A stretch of DNA of 64,000 bases. It comes from Sinorhizobium fredii USDA 205 (GTDB lineage: Bacteria; Pseudomonadota; Alphaproteobacteria; Rhizobiales; Rhizobiaceae). Each line of letters begins with the position of its first letter. The stretch's first letter is position 1. A program made the translations under genes and the position numbers. Shown here piece after piece: positions 45,238-54,788 of the stretch. The DNA lies in assembly GCF_001461695.1 (NCBI RefSeq), contig NZ_AUTC01000035.1, positions 148,734 to 212,733 of the forward strand. The letters are read 5' to 3'. The notes beneath the pieces are model-generated. The model was not told where the DNA came from and did not search any database. It saw only the letters and a program-made list of their open reading frames with translations.

Positions 45238-46371
45238 ATGGCAAAAGAACTTGGCGTCGGCATCATCGGATGCGGCAACATTTCAACCACCTATTTCAAG
45301 CTTGCGCCGCTCTTCAAGGGCATCCGGGTCGTCTCCTGCGCCGATATCAATCCGGCTGCCGCCGAGGCGCGGGCTGCCGAATATGACGTGACCGCGCAGA
45401 GCATCGAGGCGATGCTCGTCAATCCGGAAGTGGACATCGTCGTAAACCTGACGATCCCGGATGCGCATTTTCCGGTTTCGAAGGCCATCCTCGAATCCGG
45501 CAAGCACGTCTATTCCGAGAAGCCGCTGGTGCTGACGCTCGAGCAGGGGGAGGAACTGCGGGCGATCGCCAGGGCGAAGGGGCTGATGGTCGGCTCGGCG
45601 CCGGACACGTTCCTCGGCGGCGGGCACCAGCTCGCCCGTGCCCATATCGACGCGGGCAAGATCGGCCGCATCACCTCCGGGACCTGCCACGTGATGAGCC
45701 CCGGCATGGAGATGTGGCATCCCAACCCGGACTTCTTCTTCCTGCCGGGCGGTGGGCCGGTGCTCGACCTCGGGCCCTACTACATCGCCAATCTCGTCAA
45801 CCTCATCGGACCGGTAAAGCGCGTCGCAGCACTTTCTTCCATGGCGAGCCAAACCCGCACCATCACCAGTGAGCCGCGCAAGGGCGAGGTGATTCCGGTC
45901 AAGACGCCGACCAACATCCACGCGCTGCTCGAATTCCACAACGGCGCGACGATCACGCTTTCGGCAAGCTGGGATGTCTGGTCGCACCGCCACGCCCACA
46001 TGGAGCTCTACGGCGCCGAAGGCTCATTGTTCGTGCCCGATCCGAATTTCTTCGGAGGCACGGTCGAAGCAAGCGGGCAGGGCAAGGACATCCAGCCGCT
46101 GGAGATGTGGGACCATCCGTTCGCTGTCGACAACTGGGAACACCCGCTCGGCCCGATCGCCAACTATCGCACCGCCGGCCTCGCCGACCTGGCGGACGCG
46201 ATCCTGACAGGCCGCGACGCGCGCTGCTCGCTCGATCGCGCCCTTCATGCCGTCGACGTCATGGTGTCGATCCTGAAATCAGGCGAGGAGGGCCGTTTCG
46301 TGACGCTTTCGACGACCTGCACCCAGCCGGCGGCCCTCGGCATCGAGGCGGCGCAGGCGCTTCTGCGCTGA
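45238..46371 (+). CDS. Gfo/Idh/MocA-family oxidoreductase
   Basis: A 377-residue NAD(P)-dependent sugar dehydrogenase-like protein. It has the N-terminal Rossmann motif VGIIGCGNIS and the EKP motif (HVYSEKPLVL) with its conserved Lys near residue 98. The DxGxH-type position reads GGGPVLDLGPYYI, with Tyr in place of the usual His, which may shift or limit the reaction. It follows the TIM-barrel gene by 15 bp. A 3-oxidation of a glycoside is a plausible role (inference). Confidence -1.
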   Translation: MAKELGVGIIGCGNISTTYFKLAPLFKGIRVVSCADINPAAAEARAAEYDVTAQSIEAMLVNPEVDIVVNLTIPDAHFPVSKAILESGKHVYSEKPLVLTLEQGEELRAIARAKGLMVGSAPDTFLGGGHQLARAHIDAGKIGRITSGTCHVMSPGMEMWHPNPDFFFLPGGGPVLDLGPYYIANLVNLIGPVKRVAALSSMASQTRTITSEPRKGEVIPVKTPTNIHALLEFHNGATITLSASWDVWSHRHAHMELYGAEGSLFVPDPNFFGGTVEASGQGKDIQPLEMWDHPFAVDNWEHPLGPIANYRTAGLADLADAILTGRDARCSLDRALHAVDVMVSILKSGEEGRFVTLSTTCTQPAALGIEAAQALLR

Positions 46372-46378
46372 CCGGAAA

Positions 46379-46575
46379 CCCCCTCCCGGCCCTTCGGGCC
46401 ACCCTCCCCACAAGGGGGAGGGAAGCCCCGCAGCACCGCCGCTCCACACCGTCTAAGAGCCGGAAGTAATAACCAATCCCCAGCGCTGCGGGGTTACTGG
46501 TGAGAGGCGACGCCGATCGTGAGGCATACGCGACGACCGAGCCCCTCCCCCTTGTGGGGAGGGGTTGGGGAGGGG
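46379..46575. repeat. Second type of inverted repeat, element D
   Basis: Two related CCCTCCCC/GGGGAGGG-rich arms: 46379-46423 (with an inner GGCCCTTCGGGCC hairpin) and about 46542-46575 (CCCCTCCCCCTTGTGGGGAGGGG). They share the CCACAAGGGGGAG core with elements A-C but differ elsewhere. Fills the 244-bp gap between the Gfo/Idh and aldo/keto reductase genes. Confidence -1.
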
Positions 46576-46615
46576 TATTCAAAACCACCGACTTTGAAAC
46601 GAAGGAACATCATCC

Positions 46616-47644
46616 ATGGCCTGGCAACCGGCGGAAAACCGATACGAGACGATGAAATACAACCGCTGTGGCCGGAGCGGCCTGAAGCTGCCGGCGATCT
46701 CGCTGGGGCTGTGGCACAATTTCGGGAACGACACGCCGCATGAGCGCAAGGTCGACATGTGCCGGACGGCTTTCGACCTCGGCATCACGCATTTCGATCT
46801 CGCCAACAATTATGGCCCGCCGCCCGGTTCGGCCGAGACTGCCTTCGGGGAGATCCTCAGGACCGAATTCGCTGGCCTACGCGACGAACTGATCATCTCC
46901 TCCAAGGCGGGATACGACATGTGGCCCGGGCCCTATGGCGAATGGGGCAGCCGCAAGTATCTGATCGCCTCCTGCGACCAGAGTCTGAAGCGCATGGGGC
47001 TCGACTATGTCGACATCTTCTATTCCCACCGCTTCGATCCGGACACGCCGCTCGAGGAAACCTGCGGTGCGCTCGACTATATCGTCCGCTCGGGAAGGGC
47101 GCTCTATGTCGGCATCTCCTCCTACAATTCGCAGCGCACCCGGGAGGCGGCAGCTATCCTCAAGGAACTCGGCACGCCCTGCCTCATCCACCAGCCGAGC
47201 TACTCGATGCTCAACCGCTGGGTCGAGGATGATGGCCTCGTCGACACGCTCGAAGAGCTTGGCATCGGGTCGATCGTTTTCTCGCCGCTCGCCCAGGGCA
47301 TGCTGACGACGAAGTACCTCAACGGCATCCCTGAGGATAGCCGCGCCGCACAGAACCATTTCCTCAAGAAGGACTTCATCCGCCCGGCGATCATCGACAA
47401 CATCCGCAAGTTGAACGCTATCGCCGAGCGGCGCGGCCAGACGCTGGCGCAGATGGCGCTCGCCTGGGTTCTGCGCGGCGGACGCATCACCTCGGCGCTG
47501 ATCGGCGCAAGCCGTTCCGAGCAGATCGTCGATTGCGTCAGGGCGCTCGAAAACGACTCGTTTACAGCGGAGGAACTGGCGGAGATCGATCTCTTTGCCC
47601 GTGAAGCCGATGTCAATCTCTGGGCATCGTCGGCCGAGCGCTGA
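46616..47644 (+). CDS. Aldo/keto reductase (YghZ-like)
   Basis: A 342-residue TIM-barrel NADPH-dependent reductase. The catalytic tetrad is visible: Asp and Tyr in FDLANNYGPPPGSAE, Lys in IISSKAGYDMWPG, and His in IFYSHRFDP. The C-terminal cofactor-binding stretch is SALIGASRSEQI. The closest group I recognise is the YghZ/GAP-reductase type. It comes after the Gfo/Idh gene and may reduce a keto-sugar or aldehyde made by that pathway. Confidence -1.
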   Translation: MAWQPAENRYETMKYNRCGRSGLKLPAISLGLWHNFGNDTPHERKVDMCRTAFDLGITHFDLANNYGPPPGSAETAFGEILRTEFAGLRDELIISSKAGYDMWPGPYGEWGSRKYLIASCDQSLKRMGLDYVDIFYSHRFDPDTPLEETCGALDYIVRSGRALYVGISSYNSQRTREAAAILKELGTPCLIHQPSYSMLNRWVEDDGLVDTLEELGIGSIVFSPLAQGMLTTKYLNGIPEDSRAAQNHFLKKDFIRPAIIDNIRKLNAIAERRGQTLAQMALAWVLRGGRITSALIGASRSEQIVDCVRALENDSFTAEELAEIDLFAREADVNLWASSAER

Positions 47645-47931
47645 CCGCACCGGAATACTTTGATTTGCCTCGATTTTAGGCATTCCGATAAGGTTTCCAG
47701 GACCTGTACAAAAGTAGGGGGGTGGCGGCTCAATGCCGCCGCTGGACATGTATTTGCTATTATGTATGGTGCGTTGATGTTGTCCGATTTGCGAAACCCT
47801 TCTTGGGGTTTGGCCCGGCGGAGACGAGGAGGAACGAGACCCTTCGATGGCCCGAAGCGGGCTGAGAAAAGGGCTCAACAGGCGGTGGCGCTGACATTGT
47901 TTCGCGCCGGAGCCGCCATGGCGGGAATTAG

Positions 47932-49050
<1,119 letters not shown>

Positions 49051-49062
49051 TCGCGAGATCGA

Positions 49063-49083
49063 GGCCCCCTGTAATCGGGGGCC
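49063..49083 (+). terminator. Hairpin after the TRAP binding-protein gene
   Basis: GGCCCCC-TGTAATC-GGGGGCC, a perfect 7-bp GC stem without a T-run, 13 bp after the stop. Probably attenuates or stabilises so that the binding protein exceeds the permeases. Confidence -1.
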
Positions 49084-49248
49084 TTCGACCGGGCGGGCGT
49101 GAAAGCGGTATTGAGCCGTGCCGCTCGAAGCTCTGGAATCGATTGCATCAATTCCGGTTGATTCAATCCGAAATGATCTACAGTAGGCCGGCCGCAAGAA
49201 GAATAAGAGCCGGTTCGACAACCGTTCGAAGGACGGGAGGGGAATATA

Positions 49249-49857
49249 TTGCAATTGGCACTGCGGATCATCGCGGTGATCGACGGCTTGAGCAGGCGAG
49301 TCGGCATTGTCGCCATCTATCTCGTGCTCTTCTGTTCGTTGATCTCCGCCTTCAATGCGATCTTTCGCTACAGCACGGACTCGCTGCTTTGGCTTCAGGG
49401 CAATTACGGCGGTGCGACGATCTTCGGCGGCATGCTGGATCTTTATCGCAATAACTCCAACACACTATCGGAAATGCAGTGGTACATGTTCGCCGGTATG
49501 GTTCTGCTCGGGGGTCCCTGGGCGCTGAAGATGAACGAACATGTTCGGGTCGATCTCTTCTACGGTTGGGTCAGTGAGCGCACCCGCACCTGGATTGACC
49601 TCCTTGGCGGCATCTTCTTCCTGCTGCCGATGTGCCTCCTGATGATCTATTTCACTTGGCCCTGGTTCGTTCAGTCCTGGGTGACCAACGAAGGCTCCCT
49701 CAATGCCGGCGGCCTGCCGCGTTGGCCGGTGAAGCTGCTCATTCCGGTCGGCTTCGGTCTGGTCGCGCTCCAGGGCGTCGCCGAGATCATCAAATGCGTT
49801 CTGGCTCTGACCACGAACTATGTCCGTGAATTCGCCTACGAGAAGCCGCTGCAATGA
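49249..49857 (+). CDS. TRAP transporter small permease (DctQ family)
   Basis: A 202-residue four-span membrane protein. It has a first membrane segment at VAIYLVLFCSLISAFNAIF, an insert with Tyr/Asn-rich residues, then GGPWALKMNEHVRVDLFYG, the DctQ signature region. The TTG start at 49249 has a strong SD (GGGAGGGG) 7 nt upstream. It overlaps the large permease gene by 4 bp. Confidence -1.
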   Translation: MQLALRIIAVIDGLSRRVGIVAIYLVLFCSLISAFNAIFRYSTDSLLWLQGNYGGATIFGGMLDLYRNNSNTLSEMQWYMFAGMVLLGGPWALKMNEHVRVDLFYGWVSERTRTWIDLLGGIFFLLPMCLLMIYFTWPWFVQSWVTNEGSLNAGGLPRWPVKLLIPVGFGLVALQGVAEIIKCVLALTTNYVREFAYEKPLQ

Positions 49858-51302
49858 TGGACTGGTTCGTACACAATATCGCGCCCCTGATGTTCGTGGG
49901 GCTTATCTTCTTCATGGTCATCGGCTATCCGGCGGCCTTCTCGCTTGCGGCTGTCGGGCTGTTCTTCGGGCTGATTGCGATCGAGCTCGGCCTGATCGCG
50001 CCCGACTTCCTCGGCAACTTGACCTACCAGCTCTTTTCGGTGGTCTCGAACGAGCTCTTGCTGGCGATCCCGTTCTTCACCTTCATGGGCGTCATCCTCG
50101 AGCGATGCGGGCTGGCGGAGGATCTTCTCGAAGGCTTCGGCCAGCTCTTCGGCGGCGTGCGCGGCGGTCTCTCCTATGCGGTGATCCTCGTCGGCGCGAT
50201 TCTTGGGGCGATCACCGGCACTGTCGCCGCCTCGGTCATCGCCATGGGGCTGATCTCGCTGCCGATCATGACGAAATACGGCTACAACGTGCGCCACGCG
50301 ACCGGCGTCATCGCCGCCTCGGGCACGATCACGCAGCTCATCCCGCCATCGCTGGTGCTGATCGTTCTGGCAGACCAGCTGCAGAGATCGCCGGGCGACA
50401 TGTATATTGGCGCGACGGGCGCCAGCATCGTCCAGGTGCTGCTCTTCATGGGCTGGGTCTTCCTTCTCAGCATCTTCAAGCCCGATCATGTGCCCGCGCT
50501 GCCGCCCGAAGCGCGCACGCTCCGCGGTTGGCCGCTCTACAGGAAATGCATCCGCGGCATGGTGCCGTCGCTGGCCTTGATCTTCGTCGTGCTGGGTACG
50601 ATCTTCATGGGACTCGCGACGCCGACAGAGGCGGGTGCAATGGGTGTCGTCGGCGCCTTCGTCCTCGCCTGGATGAACCGGCGGCTGACCTGGAACCTTG
50701 TCTATCAGGGCATGGACATCACCATGCGGCTGACCGCCATGGTCGTCTTCATCCTGCTTGGCGCCCGTGTGTTCAGCCTCGTGTTCCAAGGCGTCGGCGG
50801 GGGGCATTGGATCGAAAGCATGCTGACGTCGCTTCCGGGCGGGGTCGTCGGCTTCCTGATCTTCGTCAACATCTTCGTCTTCGTCATGGCGTTCTTCCTC
50901 GACTTCTTCGAGATCGCCTTCATCATCATTCCGCTGCTGGCACCGGCCGCGACGGCGCTTGGTATCGACCTCATCTGGTTCGGGGTGATGATCTGCGCCA
51001 ACATGCAGACGAGCTTCATGCATCCGCCCTTCGGCTTCGCGCTCTTCTACCTGCGCGGCATTGCGCCCAGGACGATCCGCACGCGCGACATCTATCTCGG
51101 GGCCATCCCGTGGCTCTGCCTGCAGCTCATCCTGGTGGGCCTGTTGATCGCCTTCCCCGAAATGGTCACCTTCTTCCTCGATAAGGAGGTTGTACAGGAC
51201 CTCGATACAATCAAGAGTCTTGTACCGGGTGCCGACGGCGGCACGCAGAACGGACTTGATTCGCCGCCGTCTTTCGGGCTCGATTCTCCACCGAAGTTCT
51301 GA
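49854..51302 (+). CDS. TRAP transporter large permease (DctM family)
   Basis: A 482-residue membrane protein with about twelve hydrophobic segments. Characteristic blocks are IPFFTFMGVILERCGLAEDLL, TGTVAASVIAMGLISLPIM, ASGTITQLIPPSLVLIVLADQL and ATPTEAGAMGVVGAF. The C-terminal 30 residues are hydrophilic with a duplicated LDSPPSFG/LDSPPKF motif that I do not remember from the family. It completes a Na+-dependent keto-acid-type TRAP system. Confidence -1.
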   Translation: MMDWFVHNIAPLMFVGLIFFMVIGYPAAFSLAAVGLFFGLIAIELGLIAPDFLGNLTYQLFSVVSNELLLAIPFFTFMGVILERCGLAEDLLEGFGQLFGGVRGGLSYAVILVGAILGAITGTVAASVIAMGLISLPIMTKYGYNVRHATGVIAASGTITQLIPPSLVLIVLADQLQRSPGDMYIGATGASIVQVLLFMGWVFLLSIFKPDHVPALPPEARTLRGWPLYRKCIRGMVPSLALIFVVLGTIFMGLATPTEAGAMGVVGAFVLAWMNRRLTWNLVYQGMDITMRLTAMVVFILLGARVFSLVFQGVGGGHWIESMLTSLPGGVVGFLIFVNIFVFVMAFFLDFFEIAFIIIPLLAPAATALGIDLIWFGVMICANMQTSFMHPPFGFALFYLRGIAPRTIRTRDIYLGAIPWLCLQLILVGLLIAFPEMVTFFLDKEVVQDLDTIKSLVPGADGGTQNGLDSPPSFGLDSPPKF

Positions 51303-51405
51303 CGGCCCGGAGTTGGCGGGGAGGCTTCGGCCTTCCCGCCGGCCCATTTCACGAAACCGTATCGGCACGTGGCTGGCACGTCAGCATGAGCGAGGGAGCT
51401 TTCTC

Positions 51406-53031
51406 ATGACCGCGATGATCCGCAATCCCATCCTGCCGGGCTTCAATCCCGACCCGTCGATCTGCCGTGTGGGTGACGACTACTACATCGCGACATCCAC
51501 CTTCGAGTGGTATCCGGGCGTGCAGATTCACCACTCGCGGGACCTCGTGAACTGGCGTCTCGTCCGACGGCCGCTGGAGCGGGCGAGCCAGCTCGACATG
51601 CGCGGCAATCCCGACAGTTGCGGCATATGGGCGCCGTGCCTTTCCTATTGCGACGGGCTGTTCTGGCTCGTCTATACGGATGTCAAGCGCTTCGACGGCA
51701 ACTTTAAGGATGCGCACAATTACATCGTCACGGCGGAAGCGGTGGAGGCGACGTGGTCCGATCCGGTCTATGTCAATTCGTCGGGGTTTGACCCGTCGCT
51801 GTTCCATGACGACGACGGCCGCAAGTGGTTCCTGAACATGCAGTGGAATCACCGCACGGAGAGTTTCGGCGGTTCGCCGAAGCATCCGGCCTTCGATGGT
51901 ATCTTGCTGCAGGAATGGGACGAGCGGACGCGCAAGCTTGTCGGCCCGGTCAAGAACATCTTCGCCGGCAGTTCGCTCGGCCTCGTCGAGGGACCGCATC
52001 TCTTCAAGCGTGACGGCTGGTATTACCTGACCACGGCCGAGGGAGGGACGGGCTACGATCACGCGGTGACCATGGCGCGCGCCCGGACGATCGATGGTCC
52101 TTATGAGATACATCCGCACGTCCATCTCATCACCTCGAAGGATCATCCAGAGGCTCCGTTGCAGCGGGCCGGCCACGGCCAATATGTCGAGACGCCGGAC
52201 GGGCAGGCCTACCACACCCACCTTTGCGGCCGGCCGCTGCCGCCGCACCGCCGCTGCACGCTCGGCCGCGAGACGGCGCTGCAGAAATGCGTCTGGCGGG
52301 AGGACGGGTGGCTCTATCTGGAAAATGACGGCGTCGTACCGGAGGTCATCGTGCCGGCCCCGGTCGAGACGAGCCTTGTGCCGCTGCCCGCCGTCATCGA
52401 GACGGATTTCGAGGAAGGGGTGCTCGCGCCCGAGTTTCAGTGGCTGCGCACCCCGCTGCCGGAGCGGATCTTTTCGCTGGAGCGGCGGGAAGGGCACCTG
52501 CGTCTGTTCGGCCGCGAAAGCATCGGCAGTTGGTTCGAGCAGGCGCTCGTGGCCAGGCGCCAGGAGCATCATTCGTTCCGTGTCGAGACGGTCGTCGAGT
52601 TCACTCCGCACATCTACCAGCAGGTCGCGGGTCTGACGCATTACTACAACCGCCACAAGTTTCATGCCCTCGGCCTCACCTGGCACGAGACGCTCGGCTG
52701 TGTCGTTACCATCCTTTCCTGCCCGGGAGATTTCCCGCACGGGCGTCTGCAATATCCGGCCGGCAGCGGCGTCGCGGTCCCCGAGGGCCTGGTTCATCTG
52801 GCGATGGAGGTCCGGAACAATGACCTCCAATTCTTCTGGCGGGCGACCGCTGAGGAGGATTGGGCGTCCATCGGGCCGGCGCTTGATGCGGGGGTCGTCT
52901 CGGACGAGGGCGGGCGTGGCGAGCATGGGTCTTTCACCGGCGCCTTTGCCGGTATGTTCGCCTTCGACACGTCGGGCAGCGGCATGCCGGCGGATTTCGA
53001 CCGTTTTCGCTATGAGGTGCTTGCGGCGTAA
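51406..53031 (+). CDS. Glycoside hydrolase family 43 beta-xylosidase-like enzyme
   Basis: A 541-residue enzyme without a signal peptide. The five-bladed propeller holds the GH43 residues: catalytic-base Asp in GFNPDPSICRVGDDYY, the Asp of SSGFDPSLFHDDDGRKW, and acid Glu in GLVEGPHLFKRDGWYY. A C-terminal beta-sandwich (DUF1349/GH43 C2-like) follows, with TPHIYQQVAGLTHYYN. The ATG at 51406 has GGGAG upstream. Xylosidase or arabinofuranosidase activity is likely; which one is not decidable here. It follows the TRAP genes by 103 bp. Confidence -1.
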   Translation: MTAMIRNPILPGFNPDPSICRVGDDYYIATSTFEWYPGVQIHHSRDLVNWRLVRRPLERASQLDMRGNPDSCGIWAPCLSYCDGLFWLVYTDVKRFDGNFKDAHNYIVTAEAVEATWSDPVYVNSSGFDPSLFHDDDGRKWFLNMQWNHRTESFGGSPKHPAFDGILLQEWDERTRKLVGPVKNIFAGSSLGLVEGPHLFKRDGWYYLTTAEGGTGYDHAVTMARARTIDGPYEIHPHVHLITSKDHPEAPLQRAGHGQYVETPDGQAYHTHLCGRPLPPHRRCTLGRETALQKCVWREDGWLYLENDGVVPEVIVPAPVETSLVPLPAVIETDFEEGVLAPEFQWLRTPLPERIFSLERREGHLRLFGRESIGSWFEQALVARRQEHHSFRVETVVEFTPHIYQQVAGLTHYYNRHKFHALGLTWHETLGCVVTILSCPGDFPHGRLQYPAGSGVAVPEGLVHLAMEVRNNDLQFFWRATAEEDWASIGPALDAGVVSDEGGRGEHGSFTGAFAGMFAFDTSGSGMPADFDRFRYEVLAA

Positions 53032-53159
53032 TCTGAGCTTGCTTATCAGCAAAGGCTTGTAAATGCCTATTATCATTACATAATTGTAACGGGACGTTTC
53101 ATTTTTGGTTCAGGAAGGAAGCTCTAGTTTCAAGGGGTATACAATGAAAGGAAAACCCC

Positions 53160-53519
53160 ATGAAACGCCTCCTGATCGCGTTTGTCGCCAGATCATTCCT
53201 TGCCACGCCGATGGCGTTCGCTCAAAGCGCCGGCGCCTCTTTCGAGCTTGCACAGGCGCATGAACGCTATCGTCACAGGCCGGTCGACCGCCATGTCGAC
53301 AGGACGTACGAAAAGCGCGTGATCATCAAGAAATACCGCTGGGCGCGCGGCCATAGGATGAGCGCGGCCGAGCGGCGCCACATGGCCTATGTCAACGACT
53401 ATCGTCGCTACAGGCTGCGACCCCCGCCGCGTGGCCAGCAATGGGTACGCGTCGACAACGACTTCCTGCTGATCAGCCTTGCCACGGGCGTCATCGTCGG
53501 TTTGGCTTCCGCCCACTAG
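53160..53519 (+). CDS. RcnB-family periplasmic protein
   Basis: A 119-residue exported protein with a signal peptide ending near MAFAQS and a basic, Arg/Tyr/His-rich middle. The C-terminal block RLRPPPRGQQWVRVDNDFLLISLATGVIVG matches the RcnB/DUF2502-type family, linked to nickel and cobalt homeostasis in enterobacteria. SD-like GAAAGGAA precedes the ATG. A hairpin terminator follows. A metal link with the nearby znu genes is only suggestive. Confidence -1.
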   Translation: MKRLLIAFVARSFLATPMAFAQSAGASFELAQAHERYRHRPVDRHVDRTYEKRVIIKKYRWARGHRMSAAERRHMAYVNDYRRYRLRPPPRGQQWVRVDNDFLLISLATGVIVGLASAH

Positions 53520-53573
53520 CTTTGAAAGCGACGTGCACGGAGATGTGGCCGGCAACAAGGCATCTTGAGAAAG

Positions 53574-53595
53574 GCGGGCCTTGCGGGCCCGCTTT
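53574..53595. terminator. Hairpin between the RcnB-like gene and znuA
   Basis: GCGGGCC-TTGCG-GGCCCGC followed by TTT on the plus strand and preceded by AAA-G on the other side. It may terminate the two convergent transcripts. Confidence -1.
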
Positions 53596-53616
53596 CGCCG
53601 TCTCGGGAGGGCGAAG

Positions 53617-54639
53617 TCAGCTTGCCGAAGATAGGCAATCCTTCAGCGAAGCGCCGATGTTCTCCATCAGTTGGAAGTACAGATCCGGGCTGGCCTCGAG
53701 GGTTGCGGCTTCCGGATCGAGCGTGCCGGATTTTGCCGGCGTGCCCTCGATCACGACATTGACCAGCTTCGGCTCGAATTGCGGTTCGGCGAAGACGCAG
53801 GTGGCGCCGAGGTCCTCGATCTTGGCGTGAATCTCGGACAACCGTTCGGCGCCCGGCAGCACCTCCGGGCTGACGGTGATGGAGCCGGCGACCCGGACTT
53901 TGTAGCGGTGCTCGAAATATTGATAGGCGTCGTGGAAGACGACGAAGGGCTTGTTCTTGATCGGCGCCACCGTCTCGGAAAGGCCCTTGTCCAGCGCGTC
54001 GAGTCGTTGGTTCAACTTCTGCAGATTGGCCTGATAGGCTGCGGCATTGGCGGGGTCGGCCTCGGCGAGCGTCCTCTCGATCTCGGACGCCATCGCCTTG
54101 GCATTCATCGGGTCGAGCCACATATGCATGTCGAACTCGCCTTCGCCATGCTCGTGGTGGTGCTCGGCGGTTTCCGCTGCGGCGCCATGGGCGTCGGCAT
54201 CATGCCCCTCATGGCTGGCGTCCTCTGCGCTGTGCTCATGGCCTTCCTCGCCATGCTCATCGCCGTCGTCATGCGGCTCGAAGGCGCCGCCCTCACGGAA
54301 TTTCAGCTTTTCGATACCGGGCGCCTCGCTGAGCTCGACCACTTTGGCGTCGCCACCGAGGGCTTCGAGCGGCTTTTCAAGAAAGACTTCGAGACCGGGG
54401 CCGACCCAGAACACCAGCTTTGCCGCCTGCAGCGCCGCGGCGTTCGACGGCTTCATATTGTAGGTATGCGGTGAGGCGGCGCCTTCGACAATCAAAGACG
54501 GCTCGCCGACGCCCTGCATGATCGACGCCACGAGCGAGTGGATCGGCTTGATCGAGACCACCACGTTGGGAGCCTCGGCAAAGGCCGGCGAAGACAGAAG
54601 GATCGTGGACGCAAAGAGAAAGGCGGCAGTCGATTTCAT
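53617..54639 (-). CDS. znuA: Zinc ABC transporter binding protein ZnuA
   Basis: A 340-residue periplasmic zinc binder. It has a signal peptide (FLFASTILLSSPAFA), a cluster A-I fold with PHTYNMKPS near residue 58, and a long His/Asp/Glu-rich loop at about residues 118-168 (HDDGDEHGEEGHEHS... and ...AEHHHEHGEGEFD), followed by the metal-site DMHMWLDP. Divergent from znuC, with two zinc-repressor-like palindromes between the two starts. GGAGA lies before the ATG. Confidence -1.
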   Translation of the reverse strand: MKSTAAFLFASTILLSSPAFAEAPNVVVSIKPIHSLVASIMQGVGEPSLIVEGAASPHTYNMKPSNAAALQAAKLVFWVGPGLEVFLEKPLEALGGDAKVVELSEAPGIEKLKFREGGAFEPHDDGDEHGEEGHEHSAEDASHEGHDADAHGAAAETAEHHHEHGEGEFDMHMWLDPMNAKAMASEIERTLAEADPANAAAYQANLQKLNQRLDALDKGLSETVAPIKNKPFVVFHDAYQYFEHRYKVRVAGSITVSPEVLPGAERLSEIHAKIEDLGATCVFAEPQFEPKLVNVVIEGTPAKSGTLDPEAATLEASPDLYFQLMENIGASLKDCLSSAS

Positions 54640-54708
54640 CGGGTTCTCCGAGGTTGCAGGTCAACGCGCTTTAGGCGCCGCTGCGTACCAATTGTTGCAC
54701 AGTGGCGC

Positions 54709-54725
54709 ATGTAATGTTATTACAT
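54709..54725. promoter_or_regulatory. Zur-box candidate 1
   Basis: ATGTAAT-GTT-ATTACAT, a perfect palindrome with 7-bp arms in the znuA-znuC divergent region, 69 bp upstream of znuA. Confidence -1.
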
Positions 54726-54731
54726 CAATTG

Positions 54732-54746
54732 CGTTATGCTATAACG
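54732..54746. promoter_or_regulatory. Zur-box candidate 2
   Basis: CGTTAT-GCT-ATAACG, a perfect palindrome that contains GTTATNNNATAAC, the type of core I remember for alpha-proteobacterial Zur sites. It lies 42 bp upstream of znuC and 92 bp upstream of znuA. The zur gene is the last of this operon. Confidence -1.
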
Positions 54747-54788
54747 TGTGCAATAGCCAGAGGCAACCGCCCAAAACGGAATTTTTCC

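Noticed and set aside
49836..51368. A 510-codon minus-strand open frame very rich in Glu, Asp, His and Arg
   Set aside because: Composition is that of an antisense frame of the TRAP permease.
51349..53076. A 575-codon minus-strand open frame
   Set aside because: It is a shadow of the GH43 gene, rich in Arg, Asp and Val with no domain.
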